This document shows, piece by piece, positions 15,401 through 24,240 of a stretch of DNA of 55,941 nt. Origin of the DNA: Planctomycetota bacterium (GTDB lineage: Bacteria > Planctomycetota > SZUA-567 > H5-PLA8); contig JAKLKQ010000045.1 in assembly GCA_023150555.1 (NCBI GenBank), positions 1 through 55,941 on the forward strand, written 5' to 3'. Made by a program: the position numbers and the translations under genes. The notes under the pieces were generated by a model. It was not told where the DNA came from. It did not search any database and saw only the letters and a list, made by a program, of their open reading frames with translations. How positions within the stretch are numbered: position 1 is the stretch's first letter; the number at the start of each line of letters is the position of its first letter.

Positions 15401-17284
15401 TTACTCGCCGTCGGGCTGCAATTGCACCTCGGGCTGCACGGCCTCCTTCGGCTTCGCGGACTTGGGCGGCGCGGCCTTGTCGTTGAGCTTGAGCACCTCG
15501 ACATCGAAGACCAGCTGCGCGTTGGCGGGGATCTTCGGCGGACTGCCGGCGGCGCCGTAGCCGAGTTCGGCAGGAATGATCAGCTTGCGCTTGCCGCCCA
15601 GCTTCATGCCCTGCAGACCCTCGTCCCAGCCCTTGATCACGCCGCCCTTGCCGACCTCGACGGGGAACGGCTGCCCGCGGTCGAGCGAGCTGTCGAACTT
15701 GGTGCCGTCGCTGGCCAGCCAGCCGGTGTAGTGCACCTCGACCTTGTCGCCTTCCTTGACCTCGTCGCCTTCGCCCTGCTCGAGGTCGGCGTAGAAGAGC
15801 CCGCTGGCCTTCTCGATCAGGTCCTGAGGGTCGTTGACCTTGTCGCCGGGCAGCGTGGCGGTGTCGGGCTTCTTGAGTTTGAAGAGGCGGCTCAGGGGCG
15901 GGCGCAGGCGCTTGAAGCTGTCGTCGGAGATGACGTAGAAGAACTTCTGGAAGCGCTGCATGGCCTTCTTGGCGCGCTGGTGGCCTTCGTTCTTGATCTT
16001 CTCGGCGGCCTTGGCGTGCTCGGCCTTGAGCTCTTCCTCGGTCTTGGGTTTCTCGTCCTTCTTCTCGTCCTTTTTCTCCTCGGGATTCTCGCCTTCGCCC
16101 TTTTTCTCGCCTTTCTTGTCCTCCTTGGGCGCCTTGAGGGCCTCAAGGTCCGCCTTCAGCTTCGCGTCGGCTTCGGCAAGATTCTCGTCCAGCTCCGGGC
16201 TGTAGCCGGCAAAGACGGCCATGTAGCGGTTGTGCCCCTTTTCCTTTTCGCCGTCCTTGTTTTGCGCCGCCTTGTCCTCGCTCTTCTTGGCGCCGTCGGT
16301 ATCTGCAGCGTCGGCGGACTGGTCGGCCTCGTCGCCGAGGGCGATCTCGCCGAAATAGAGCATGTAGAACAGGCCGTCCTTGGTGTAGACCTCGAGGCTG
16401 CCTTCGTTGCCGTAGATCCTTCCCTGCTTGGCGTCGATGAAGAAGCCGCGCGGCTGCAGCCAGCGGGGGTCGAAGGGCCGCACGCCGGCCAGGCGCATGC
16501 CGGCGATGTCGCTGAGCATCGAGTCGGTGACGTCCTCGTCGACGGCCTTGCCTTCGGGGGTTGCGGGCGAGGACCACTTCTTGTCATCCTTGCCCTTGGC
16601 GAGCTCGGTTTCGGACCGCTGCTCCACCGTGCCCTTGGTTTCGTCGATGCTGTAGTCGCGAATGACCATCTTGCGCACGTCGCCGCGGCGGACCTTCAGC
16701 GGATCGGGCTCGACCCAGTCCTGGAACTTGGTGCTGATGTCGGGCTTGACCTCGGCGGTGTAGACGCTGTTGTCGCCGGGCAGGCGGACGTAGTAGACAT
16801 CGCCGGATTCGGCCTTGTCGCCGACGATCAGGTCCACCAGCGCGGTGCCGCCGGCGCTCTTCAGGGTCACGCGCTTGCCACGGCCCTTCTTGGCGTCGGC
16901 GTTCTTGTCGGTCGGGTCCACCACGCCCAGCTTCTCGTGCTCGCTGCTTCCGCCGGTCACCCGCGGTCCGGCGCGGACGTTCAGCACGTCGCCGGCGGTT
17001 CGGCCGATGCGATCCTTGCCGTCGGCGGGGTAGTCGTGGTGGCTCTGGATCAGCCACTTGCCGTCCTTCTGGTGGACGATGAAGACCTGCGGCGATTCGG
17101 ATTCCTCGTTCCAGGTGGCGACCTGCAGGAAGGCGATCTCCTCGGGCTTGACCTCCTGGTGCTTGTAGGTCAGCAGCTGGCCCTGCAGGGTCTCCTCGTC
17201 GCTCTGGACGGTGGCGCGGGGGTACCACGTCCAGAACGTGGTGACCACGGCCAGGAAGAAGGCGACTACCATGGCGACCTTCAT
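15401..17284 (-). CDS. DUF4340 protein fused to FKBP-type peptidyl-prolyl isomerase
   Basis: This 627-residue protein has an N-terminal membrane anchor ([20 protein letters not shown]) and a DUF4340 region, the periplasmic partner commonly found with GldF/GldG-type ABC proteins. A long Lys/Glu/Asp-rich, probably extended or coiled segment follows (about 335-455). At the C-terminus (about 492-603) is a complete FKBP domain: [38 protein letters not shown] and [20 protein letters not shown] are all intact. FKBP domains catalyse proline isomerisation and assist folding. The gene overlaps the upstream permease gene by 4 nt (ATGA), completing a coupled three-gene operon. The frame is continuous, so the fusion is not an obvious artefact. 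Confidence 0.85.
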   Translation of the reverse strand: MKVAMVVAFFLAVVTTFWTWYPRATVQSDEETLQGQLLTYKHQEVKPEEIAFLQVATWNEESESPQVFIVHQKDGKWLIQSHHDYPADGKDRIGRTAGDVLNVRAGPRVTGGSSEHEKLGVVDPTDKNADAKKGRGKRVTLKSAGGTALVDLIVGDKAESGDVYYVRLPGDNSVYTAEVKPDISTKFQDWVEPDPLKVRRGDVRKMVIRDYSIDETKGTVEQRSETELAKGKDDKKWSSPATPEGKAVDEDVTDSMLSDIAGMRLAGVRPFDPRWLQPRGFFIDAKQGRIYGNEGSLEVYTKDGLFYMLYFGEIALGDEADQSADAADTDGAKKSEDKAAQNKDGEKEKGHNRYMAVFAGYSPELDENLAEADAKLKADLEALKAPKEDKKGEKKGEGENPEEKKDEKKDEKPKTEEELKAEHAKAAEKIKNEGHQRAKKAMQRFQKFFYVISDDSFKRLRPPLSRLFKLKKPDTATLPGDKVNDPQDLIEKASGLFYADLEQGEGDEVKEGDKVEVHYTGWLASDGTKFDSSLDRGQPFPVEVGKGGVIKGWDEGLQGMKLGGKRKLIIPAELGYGAAGSPPKIPANAQLVFDVEVLKLNDKAAPPKSAKPKEAVQPEVQLQPDGE

Positions 17285-20025
17285 GACGCACCTCGCATGC
17301 GGTTCTCGGGAACGACCAGCCGCTCGCTGGCAAAGCGGAAGAAGAAGACGACCAGCGCCATGAATGCCAGGACGGCGGACGGCACGCCCATAGCCAGCCA
17401 GCGCAGGTTGTTGCGGACCTCGTCGATCTCCTTCTTCTGGACGAAGCCGGCCTCGACGTCCGCGCGTTCCTTCTGTTCGTTGACCTCCTCGATGAACTTC
17501 TCGAGCTTGCGCTGTTCGGTGATGCGCACGCTCTCCTTGAGCTGGTCCTTGGCGCCTTCGTCGATGTCCTTGCGCTTGTCGATCTCCTCCACGCGCTTGT
17601 CCATCGTCTCGCGGCGTTCCTGCAACTGCCGGTCCGCTTCCTCCCGAGCCTTGGTCTCGGCCTCGGTGCGGGCCTTCTGGGTGCGCTTCAGCACCTCTTC
17701 CAGGGCGCTCAGCGGGCGGGCGCGCGGCAGGCGCGTGCGCAGCTCCAGGAAGTCCTGGTCCTCGGCCAGCGCGTCGACGGCGTTCGAGACGAACTGGACG
17801 TTGCGCAGGTCGCGCAGGAAGCGCAGGTCGTCCTGGCTGAACTCCTGGCCCTCGGCGCGGTAGATGGAGAAGAACTGGTCGTGACAGAAGTCGATGTCGG
17901 TGATGAAGACCACGCGGACGGGCTTTTCGCCCAACAGGCCCTTGCCGGTGCCGGGCGCGTGCTTGGCGGCGGCTTCGTCCTTCTCCCCCTTATCGTTCTT
18001 GTCGCCGTCCTTCTCGTCGTCCTTCTTCTCGGAGAAATCGTAGGCGCGGCGCATCTTGCCGGAGACGGCGGCGGCCAGAATGCCCGGCGGGCCGGCGAGC
18101 GGCTTGAGTTTCTCGGGCGTGATCAGGCGGCGCTGCCCGAAGAAGCCGGCGACCTTGAAGTTCTCGTCGAAGGGGTTGTAGCCCCAGGGCACGTCAGGGA
18201 TGGTCGTGACCAGCGGCGTGACGGTTATGTCGTCGGACTTGCCGGGCGCTTCCTTGAGGAAGCCCGGGCACAACAGCAGCAGGCTGCTGATGCCGGTGGT
18301 GACGGGATTGTCGGCGACGCCGCCGTCCTGCTTGCGCGACCAGACGAAGGTGCGCGGGAACTGGTCGCGGAAGGCGTGGCTGGGATTGAACTCCGACCAG
18401 ACGATCTCCTTGCCGTCGAACGCCAGGCCCAGGGCCTGCATAAGGGGCTGCAGGTCCGGCTTCTGCGCACCCGACGGCGGCTGGCCGGGCATCTGTTCGG
18501 GGTTGTTCTTGGGCTGGGAGGTGCCCAGGTTCTCGCCGGAGAATATGGGCAGCGGGTCCTCCAGGATCAGGCAGGGACGGCCTTCCCAGATGTAGTCGTG
18601 CAGGCGTGCGAGCTGCTGCTCGCTCAACAGGGAGATCTGCGGCGCAAGCAGCACGTCGATGTCCTTGCTGACGGGCGAGTCGAGGTTGACCTCGTTGACC
18701 TCGTACTGCTTCTTGAACTCGGCGACCAGGTCCCACGCGTTGATGGGCGCCCGGCGCATCATGTCGAAGCCGCCGTTGACCTTCAGGTCGTTTTCGACGA
18801 TGCCCAGGACCTTTTTCTTGGTCTCGGCGATGCTGCGGATGGTGCGAGCCAGTTCGTACTCGACGCTCAGCCCCGGCGAGAAGTAGGGAATCGTCTGCAT
18901 CTTGCTGCCGCAGCGCACGACCGCGCCCAGGAAGACGTCGCGCATCTCCTTGCCCGCGACGGTTTCGACGGGCATCGAGCGCGGCTCCAGGCCGAACTGC
19001 TTCTTGGCGTTGGTGCCGGCCTCGTCGAGGGTGCTCTCGGGGCGGTACAGGTCCAGCCGCACCTTATCACCCATCTCGCGGTCGAGCACCTTCAGCTTGT
19101 TCTCGATCTCCTTGCCTTTCTCGGCCAGTTCGGGCGGCAACTCGGCGCTGATGAAAGCGGTGACGGTGACGGGCTCCTTGATCTGCTTCAGCACCTCGAG
19201 GCTGGCCTGGCTGAGGCTCGACAGGCGCTCGCTGCTGGAGTCCCAGTCGACGGCGTTGCGGTCGGCCTTCACCGAGAGATTGAACAGCGTGACGGCGGAG
19301 AAGACGAAGACCGCGACCTGCATGAATATCTCCGGCATGTGCTGCTGTTGCCAGCAGCGCGCCGAGAGAACCAGGCCCGCCAGGCCCAGACTCATGCAGA
19401 TCATCACCGGCGCGAAGATGACCTTGCCCAGCGGCACCAGCCCGCGGTTGAACGGATCGAACCAGTCCAGCTTATCGGCGCCCCACATCGCCGCGGCGCA
19501 GAAGAGCACCCCCAGCACGAACGCGATGGCCGGCATCGCCACCAGCGTGCTCGCCAGGACGCTCAGCGCCGCGAAGACCAGCCCCGCCAGCCACCAGCCC
19601 GCGTAGTTGGCGAAAATCAGCCCCAGGTCGGGCGTGCCCAGCCATTTCAGCACGATCACGTTGCTGCAGCTGCACGCCAGCGCCAGGGTGAAGTACGTCA
19701 CCACGCCCAGCCACTTGCCGAACAGCGCGTCGCCCAGCCCCATGGGCAGCGTCATAAGCTGCTCCTCGGTGCCCAGTTCGCGCTCCGAGGCCCAGCTGCC
19801 CATCGCCAGCGCCGGCAGCAGCACCACCAGCAGCCACGGCATGTACATCAGCAGCGGCCCGAAGTCCGCGATGTTGCGCGCGAAGTATTCGTCGGGCAGA
19901 AAGAGGATGCCCGCCGAGACCAGCACGAAGACGAGGATGAAGACGTAGCCCAGCGGGTTGAGCATCAGGCTGCCGACCTGGCGCTGCCAGGTCGCGCGGA
20001 TGGCGCCGGCGTTGACGATGCTCAT
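17281..20025 (-). CDS. GldF-GldG fusion: ABC permease plus Gld-type auxiliary domain
   Basis: The 914-residue protein begins with an ABC-2-type permease like GldF (residues 1-245, about six membrane segments, with [20 protein letters not shown] characteristic). It continues into a GldG-like ABC_transp_aux region (about 270-700). A Lys/Glu-rich coiled coil (about 770-880) and a final membrane helix ([20 protein letters not shown]) follow. In Bacteroidetes GldF and GldG are separate and, with GldA, needed for gliding; homologues elsewhere have unknown substrates. The ATG at 20025 overlaps the ATPase stop by 4 nt. The frame is open to 20799 but that region belongs to the ATPase gene in another frame. 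Confidence 0.85.
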   Translation of the reverse strand: MSIVNAGAIRATWQRQVGSLMLNPLGYVFILVFVLVSAGILFLPDEYFARNIADFGPLLMYMPWLLVVLLPALAMGSWASERELGTEEQLMTLPMGLGDALFGKWLGVVTYFTLALACSCSNVIVLKWLGTPDLGLIFANYAGWWLAGLVFAALSVLASTLVAMPAIAFVLGVLFCAAAMWGADKLDWFDPFNRGLVPLGKVIFAPVMICMSLGLAGLVLSARCWQQQHMPEIFMQVAVFVFSAVTLFNLSVKADRNAVDWDSSSERLSSLSQASLEVLKQIKEPVTVTAFISAELPPELAEKGKEIENKLKVLDREMGDKVRLDLYRPESTLDEAGTNAKKQFGLEPRSMPVETVAGKEMRDVFLGAVVRCGSKMQTIPYFSPGLSVEYELARTIRSIAETKKKVLGIVENDLKVNGGFDMMRRAPINAWDLVAEFKKQYEVNEVNLDSPVSKDIDVLLAPQISLLSEQQLARLHDYIWEGRPCLILEDPLPIFSGENLGTSQPKNNPEQMPGQPPSGAQKPDLQPLMQALGLAFDGKEIVWSEFNPSHAFRDQFPRTFVWSRKQDGGVADNPVTTGISSLLLLCPGFLKEAPGKSDDITVTPLVTTIPDVPWGYNPFDENFKVAGFFGQRRLITPEKLKPLAGPPGILAAAVSGKMRRAYDFSEKKDDEKDGDKNDKGEKDEAAAKHAPGTGKGLLGEKPVRVVFITDIDFCHDQFFSIYRAEGQEFSQDDLRFLRDLRNVQFVSNAVDALAEDQDFLELRTRLPRARPLSALEEVLKRTQKARTEAETKAREEADRQLQERRETMDKRVEEIDKRKDIDEGAKDQLKESVRITEQRKLEKFIEEVNEQKERADVEAGFVQKKEIDEVRNNLRWLAMGVPSAVLAFMALVVFFFRFASERLVVPENRMRGAS

Positions 20026-20762
20026 GCCGCCACCCCCTTCGTCAGTTCGCGGAAGCGCGCTTCCAGGCCCTGTCCCGCGTCCAGCTCCTGCGGCGTGCCG
20101 TTGAACTGCAGGCGCCCTTCGCTGATCAGCAAGACGTGGTCGGCCATGGCTTCGACTTCCTGCAGGATGTGGGTGCTCAGCAGCACCGTCTTGTGCTTCT
20201 GCGCGAAGCCCTTGATCAGGTCGCGCACCACGAAGATCTGGTTGGGGTCCAGGCCCGAGGTGGGCTCGTCGAGGATCAGCACCTGCGGGTCGTGCAGCAT
20301 CGCCTGCGCCAGACCCACACGCTGGCGGAAGCCGCGCGAGAGCTTGCGGATCGGCTTGTTCCAGACTTCCGTCAGCTGGCAGCCTTCCAGCACGCGCTGC
20401 ATCGCCGCAGTCAGGTCGCCGCCGGAGAGGTTGCGGATCTTGCCCACGAACTTCATGTAGCCGCTGGGCGTCATATCGGGATAAAGCGGGCCGGCTTCGC
20501 CCAGGTATCCCATCATCTTGCTGCCGGCCAGGCGGTCGACGGCCATGTCGTGCCCGGCGATCAGCGCTTTGCCGGCGCTGGGCGCCAGGAACCCTGTCAG
20601 GCAGCGCAGCGTGGTCGTCTTGCCCGCGCCGTTGGGCCCCAGGAAGGCGGTGATCGAGCCCGCCGCCACCTCGAACGAGACCTTCTCGATCGCGGTGAAC
20701 GGGCCGTAGTACTTGCAGAGTCCTTCGGCGACGATCAACGGGTCGCCGGTGCCATTGGACAT
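20022..20762 (-). CDS. ABC transporter ATP-binding protein (GldA-like)
   Basis: The cytoplasmic ATPase of the operon has 246 residues. Walker A is GPNGAGKTTT (about 38-47), the signature is LSRGFRQRV, Walker B is VLILDEPTSGLDP and the switch histidine is in LLSTHILQEVE. It is of the ABC-2 exporter type (GldA/CcmA/NatA group) and powers the GldF-GldG fusion permease encoded immediately downstream. The ATG has a strong AAAGGAGG Shine-Dalgarno. It is the first gene of the three-gene unit; a 226-nt gap upstream (20763-20988) presumably holds the promoter, although no convincing -35/-10 pair was found. Confidence 0.93.
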   Translation of the reverse strand: MSNGTGDPLIVAEGLCKYYGPFTAIEKVSFEVAAGSITAFLGPNGAGKTTTLRCLTGFLAPSAGKALIAGHDMAVDRLAGSKMMGYLGEAGPLYPDMTPSGYMKFVGKIRNLSGGDLTAAMQRVLEGCQLTEVWNKPIRKLSRGFRQRVGLAQAMLHDPQVLILDEPTSGLDPNQIFVVRDLIKGFAQKHKTVLLSTHILQEVEAMADHVLLISEGRLQFNGTPQELDAGQGLEARFRELTKGVAA

Positions 20763-20988
20763 TGCCCCCTCCTTTATCTGCCGTGCAGGGCCGGGTCATG
20801 ACCGGAGCCAGCGGCCCCTGTCCTCCGGCGCCTTGCCATGCTGCTTTTCAGCTTTTGTTGGGTAGGACGCCCAGATCATAGCGGAAACGGAATGTCGGTC
20901 TACCGCATCCGCCAGGACCAGCGCGTCCCGAAACCTTTTCGTACCACGGAGACGCGGGTTCGTGGAGCGGCCTTCATGGATTTTCGGA

Positions 20989-21300
20989 TCAGGGTGCGGA
21001 TTCGGGCGCGCGCTTGCGGCGGAAGTAGGTCGTGTACATGAACCAGTGGGTCAGGGCGTACAGCGCGGCCACCAGCGCGCCCCAGTACCAGTTGCGGGTT
21101 ATCAGGACCGCCGTCGCTTTCACGAGGAGGTCTCCATTCATGGCGGGCCCGTATTCGGGCGACCAATTCATGGCGACGTAAAGCATCAGCGTCAGGAAGG
21201 TGCCGCCGACCAGCGTCACCAGACCGATCGCGAACATCAGCGGACGGAGTTTCTTCCGGAAGGGACCTGGCGGCGGAGGATTGGGCGGAATCAGCGACAT
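20989..21300 (-). CDS. Small two-helix membrane protein, unknown
   Basis: I do not recognise this 103-residue protein. A proline-rich start (MSLIPPNPPPPGPF) is followed by a first membrane helix (LMFAIGLVTLVGGTFLTLMLYVAM), a short loop, and a second helix (WYWGALVAALYALTHWFMY). The tail YFRRKRAPESAP is basic, so both termini are probably cytoplasmic. The frame extends upstream to 21369, but the ATG at 21300 places the first helix sensibly and clears the preceding gene by 32 nt. It is probably co-transcribed with the MshEN gene upstream. Confidence 0.65.
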   Translation of the reverse strand: MSLIPPNPPPPGPFRKKLRPLMFAIGLVTLVGGTFLTLMLYVAMNWSPEYGPAMNGDLLVKATAVLITRNWYWGALVAALYALTHWFMYTTYFRRKRAPESAP

Positions 21301-21332
21301 GCGGAAGGCGGCGCCGGAACCAACGCCACGGC

Positions 21333-21848
21333 TCAGGCCTGCTCGAGCTTCTTGCGGATATCGTCCCACGGCGCCTGGAAGGCCTTGACCTCCAGGTTCG
21401 TCTGCTGCTCGATCTGCATGATCAGGCCGGGCTGGTCGGCGTTGGAGAGCGCCACGCAGAGAAGCTTGCCCAGCCGTTCGAAGGGCACGACCTCGTTCTC
21501 GCGGCAGAACGCGGCGTCCAGCAACCCCAGCGTCTCCGCGGGAATCGGCACGAAGCGCAGGTAGATGCGCGTGGTCTGCGCCTGCTGCCGCAGCGCGGCG
21601 GCCAGGGCCTCATCGTCCAGCTTGCACGTATCGCGCAGGATGCGGCCCAACGGCAGGAACGACTGGCGCTGCGTTTCGAGGGCCTTCTCGAGTTGCTCGC
21701 GGGTAATGGCGCCGGCCTGGAGCAACAGCTTGCCCAGCGGCTTGGTGCCGCCATCGGCCGTACGGGTCGCAGCGTCCGCCTTGGCATCTTTACCGGCGGA
21801 GGGCCTGACCGGGGGGAGGCGCCTCGAGAACGACATGCCTTTACGCAT
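21333..21848 (-). CDS. Stand-alone MshEN (GspE N-terminal) domain protein
   Basis: The 171-residue protein has a flexible basic N-terminus (about 1-40) and then one T2SSE_N/MshEN-type domain. The motif KPLGKLLLQAGAITREQLEK and ALETQRQSFLPLGRIL fits the tandem RLGxxLxxxG...LxxxLxxQ pattern through which MshE-type domains bind cyclic di-GMP. No ATPase domain follows, so it is not a secretion motor; it may be a regulator or adaptor of one. The ATG at 21848 has GAAGG 6 nt upstream and is preferred over TTG at 21878 and ATG at 21836. It is divergent from hemW. Confidence 0.75.
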   Translation of the reverse strand: MRKGMSFSRRLPPVRPSAGKDAKADAATRTADGGTKPLGKLLLQAGAITREQLEKALETQRQSFLPLGRILRDTCKLDDEALAAALRQQAQTTRIYLRFVPIPAETLGLLDAAFCRENEVVPFERLGKLLCVALSNADQPGLIMQIEQQTNLEVKAFQAPWDDIRKKLEQA

Positions 21849-21952
21849 ATCAGCCTTCGGGGTCGGAATCAAGGGCAATCACATTGTGCAGACCAACCTA
21901 ATGTTTATCGTCCCCCCGAGCACAACCGTGCATTCGTGTTAAACTTGGGTAC

Positions 21953-23152
21953 ATGAGCGATCCGGCGCCCCAGAGTGCCTCCCGCACCGCCCAGGCCGAT
22001 CCGCGCCTGCACCCGGAGGCCCTATATGTGCACCTGCCTTTTTGCGAAGCACTGTGCACCTACTGCGACTTCGCGCGCGAAGTTTATTCGGACGATCGCC
22101 CCAACCGCTACCTCGCGGCCCTGGAGCGCGAACTCGCGGCCCGCATCGCGCGCCTGAACGCGCCTTTCGCGCCCAAGACCATCTTCCTGGGCGGCGGCAC
22201 GCCCACGGCGCTCAGCGAGGCGCAGCTCGAACACTTCTTCGACCTGCTCGAACGCCACGTCGATTACGCGCGCGTCGAGGAATTCACCGCCGAGGCCAAT
22301 CCGGGCTCGGCCGACACCGCGAAACTGTCGCTGCTCAAACTCCGCGGCGTCAACCGCGCGAGCTTCGGTGTGCAGAGTTTCCAGCCGCACCTGCTGCAGC
22401 TCTTGGGCCGCATCCACGGCGCGAAGCACGGCGGCGAAGCCGTGCGCCGCGCGCGCGACGCCGGCTTCGAGAACGTGAGCATCGACCTGATGCACGGCCT
22501 GCCCACGCAGTCGCTCGACGACCTGAAGAAGGATCTCGACGCGGCGCTGGCCCTCGGCACCGAGCACCTTTCCGCGTACGGCCTGATCTACGAGAAAGGC
22601 ACGCCGCTGACGGAGGCCTCCGCGCGCGGCAAAATCGCGCGGCTTTCGCCCGAGGACGAAGGCGCGCACTACCGCCTGGTGATGGAGACGCTTTGTGCCG
22701 GCGGCCTGCCGCAGTACGAGATCAGCAACTACGCCAAGCCCGGCCGCGAGGCGCGCCACAACCTCGTCTACTGGCGCAACGAGGCCTACCTCGGCATCGG
22801 CGTCAGCGCCGCCGGCTGCGTGCACGGCGAACGCACCGTCAACCACCGCGCCGTCGACGCGTACCTGAACGCCGTCGAGGCCGGGCAGGATCCGGCCGCC
22901 GAACGCGAGCGCCTCGATCCGCAAGCCAAGGCGCGCGAGAGCCTGGTGCTCGAACTGCGGCTGTGCGGCGGCCTCGAGCCCGCGGATTTCCACGCGCGCT
23001 GGGGCCTGGACCCCGAAAGCGACGCCGGCTTCCAGGCCGCGTACGCGAAGCACGCCGCCGCCGGGCTGATGGAGCGCACGCCCGAAGGCCGGTTCCGCAT
23101 CACGCGCGAAGGGTTCCCCGTCGCCGACGCGATCCTCAGCGACTTCGTCTGA
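21953..23152 (+). CDS. hemW: Radical SAM heme chaperone HemW
   Basis: The 399-residue protein matches HemW, formerly annotated as oxygen-independent coproporphyrinogen oxidase. The radical SAM motif is CEALCTYCDF after YVHLPF, with FLGGGTPTAL, GVQSFQPHLLQLLGRIH and YEISNYAKPGREARHNLVYW all typical. HemW inserts heme into respiratory enzymes and lacks the extra residues of true HemN. The C-terminal HemN_C-type region (LVLELRLCGGL) is present. The ATG at 21953 leaves a 74-nt divergent spacer to the MshEN start. HemN cannot be formally excluded, but length and motif favour HemW. Confidence 0.9.
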   Translation: MSDPAPQSASRTAQADPRLHPEALYVHLPFCEALCTYCDFAREVYSDDRPNRYLAALERELAARIARLNAPFAPKTIFLGGGTPTALSEAQLEHFFDLLERHVDYARVEEFTAEANPGSADTAKLSLLKLRGVNRASFGVQSFQPHLLQLLGRIHGAKHGGEAVRRARDAGFENVSIDLMHGLPTQSLDDLKKDLDAALALGTEHLSAYGLIYEKGTPLTEASARGKIARLSPEDEGAHYRLVMETLCAGGLPQYEISNYAKPGREARHNLVYWRNEAYLGIGVSAAGCVHGERTVNHRAVDAYLNAVEAGQDPAAERERLDPQAKARESLVLELRLCGGLEPADFHARWGLDPESDAGFQAAYAKHAAAGLMERTPEGRFRITREGFPVADAILSDFV

Positions 23153-23289
23153 AACCGGCTCCTTTTTCCGCTCAAGCGTTCACCTAACACCGGCCGATAA
23201 CGGTTAGGGAGTCTGCCCGCCCGGCCTACCCTGTGGGGGGTCCGCCGGTTGTCCGCACGTCCGCACCGACGGGGGAAAGGAATACGATC

Positions 23290-24165
23290 ATGTTCATCGC
23301 GCGCACTCGCATACTGGCCTTGGCGCTGCCCATGGCCCTGGCGCTGCTCGCCGCAGGGTGCGGCGGAAAGAAGACCGCCGACTTGCCCGCCCAGAACCTC
23401 ACGCCGCCCCAGCGCCCCGAAGCGCTAAGGACTGCGGCCGACCAGATCCGCGCCGGACAGGGCGCCGCCGCCGAACAGACGGCCACCGGCTGGCTGGCCC
23501 AGCACAAGGGCGATCCCTTCGAAGCCGAAGGCCACTACCTGGCCGGCCAGGCGCAGTTCGCACAGGGCAAGTACCAGGCCGCCAAGGAGAGCCAGGACAA
23601 GGCCGTGGACCTGGCGCCCGAACGCACCACCAAGGCCCTGGCGATGCTCGCCCGCGCCGACTGCAACTTCCAGATGGGCAACTACCACCTGGCCAGCCGC
23701 CAGTACCACTGGCTGGAGGAGCTCTACACCGACGTCACCGCGGTGCCCAACGACGAGGTGCTGTTCAAGCTGGGCATGAGCGCCAAAATGGCGGGCTTCC
23801 CCGAGACCGCGGACTACTGGTTCGCCAAGGTGATCGAACTGCACGCCACCGGCACCTACGCCGACGAGGCGCGCCGCCAGCACAGCAAGCTGGGTCCGGC
23901 CGACAGCGGCGAGCCGACGTACTACACGCTGGAGCTGGCCAGCTTCGGCGACGAAAGCAAGGCGCTGGCCGAGGCCGAGACCTACCGCCAGAAGGGCTAC
24001 CGCGACGTGCAGGTGCAGAAGACCAGCATGCTGGGCACCACCTACTACGCGATCCACGTCGGCAAGTACTTCAACAAGCTCGACGCCAAGCAGGCCAAGG
24101 AAGACGCGGAACTGGCCGGCCTGAACCCCGCCATCCGCCCGGGACAGATCAACATTCCCAAGTAG
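23290..24165 (+). CDS. TPR-SPOR lipoprotein
   Basis: This 291-residue lipoprotein has a signal peptide ending in the lipobox LLAAGC, so it is acylated at Cys19-20 after cleavage. TPR-like helices follow (AEGHYLAGQAQFAQGKYQAA, then DEVLFKLGMSAKMAGFPETA). The C-terminus is a SPOR-type repeat (YYTLELASFGDESKALAEAE...YYAIHVGKY), a fold that binds denuded peptidoglycan glycan strands. A role in cell-wall or division-site processes is plausible. The ATG at 23290 has GGGGGAAAGG about 10 nt upstream; the frame upstream of it is not coding. A strong terminator follows. Confidence 0.85.
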   Translation: MFIARTRILALALPMALALLAAGCGGKKTADLPAQNLTPPQRPEALRTAADQIRAGQGAAAEQTATGWLAQHKGDPFEAEGHYLAGQAQFAQGKYQAAKESQDKAVDLAPERTTKALAMLARADCNFQMGNYHLASRQYHWLEELYTDVTAVPNDEVLFKLGMSAKMAGFPETADYWFAKVIELHATGTYADEARRQHSKLGPADSGEPTYYTLELASFGDESKALAEAETYRQKGYRDVQVQKTSMLGTTYYAIHVGKYFNKLDAKQAKEDAELAGLNPAIRPGQINIPK

Positions 24166-24187
24166 CCGCAACCGCCATCACGCAACG

Positions 24188-24218
24188 AAAAGGGAGGGCC
24201 TTGGGGCCCTCCCTTTTT
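24188..24218 (+). terminator. Rho-independent terminator
   Basis: A perfect 13-bp stem (24188-24200 with 24205-24217), AAAAGGGAGGGCC/GGCCCTCCCTTTT, has a TTGG loop and T-run. It ends the SPOR lipoprotein gene and, with its A-run on the opposite side, can also act on the converging LamG gene. Confidence 0.92.
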
Positions 24219-24240
24219 CATTGCCGGAAATCGGGACCGT

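Noticed and set aside
15422..20460. Long plus-strand ORFs opposite the Gld operon
   Set aside because: Leucine/valine-rich shadows; the minus strand holds intact Walker, FKBP and membrane motifs.
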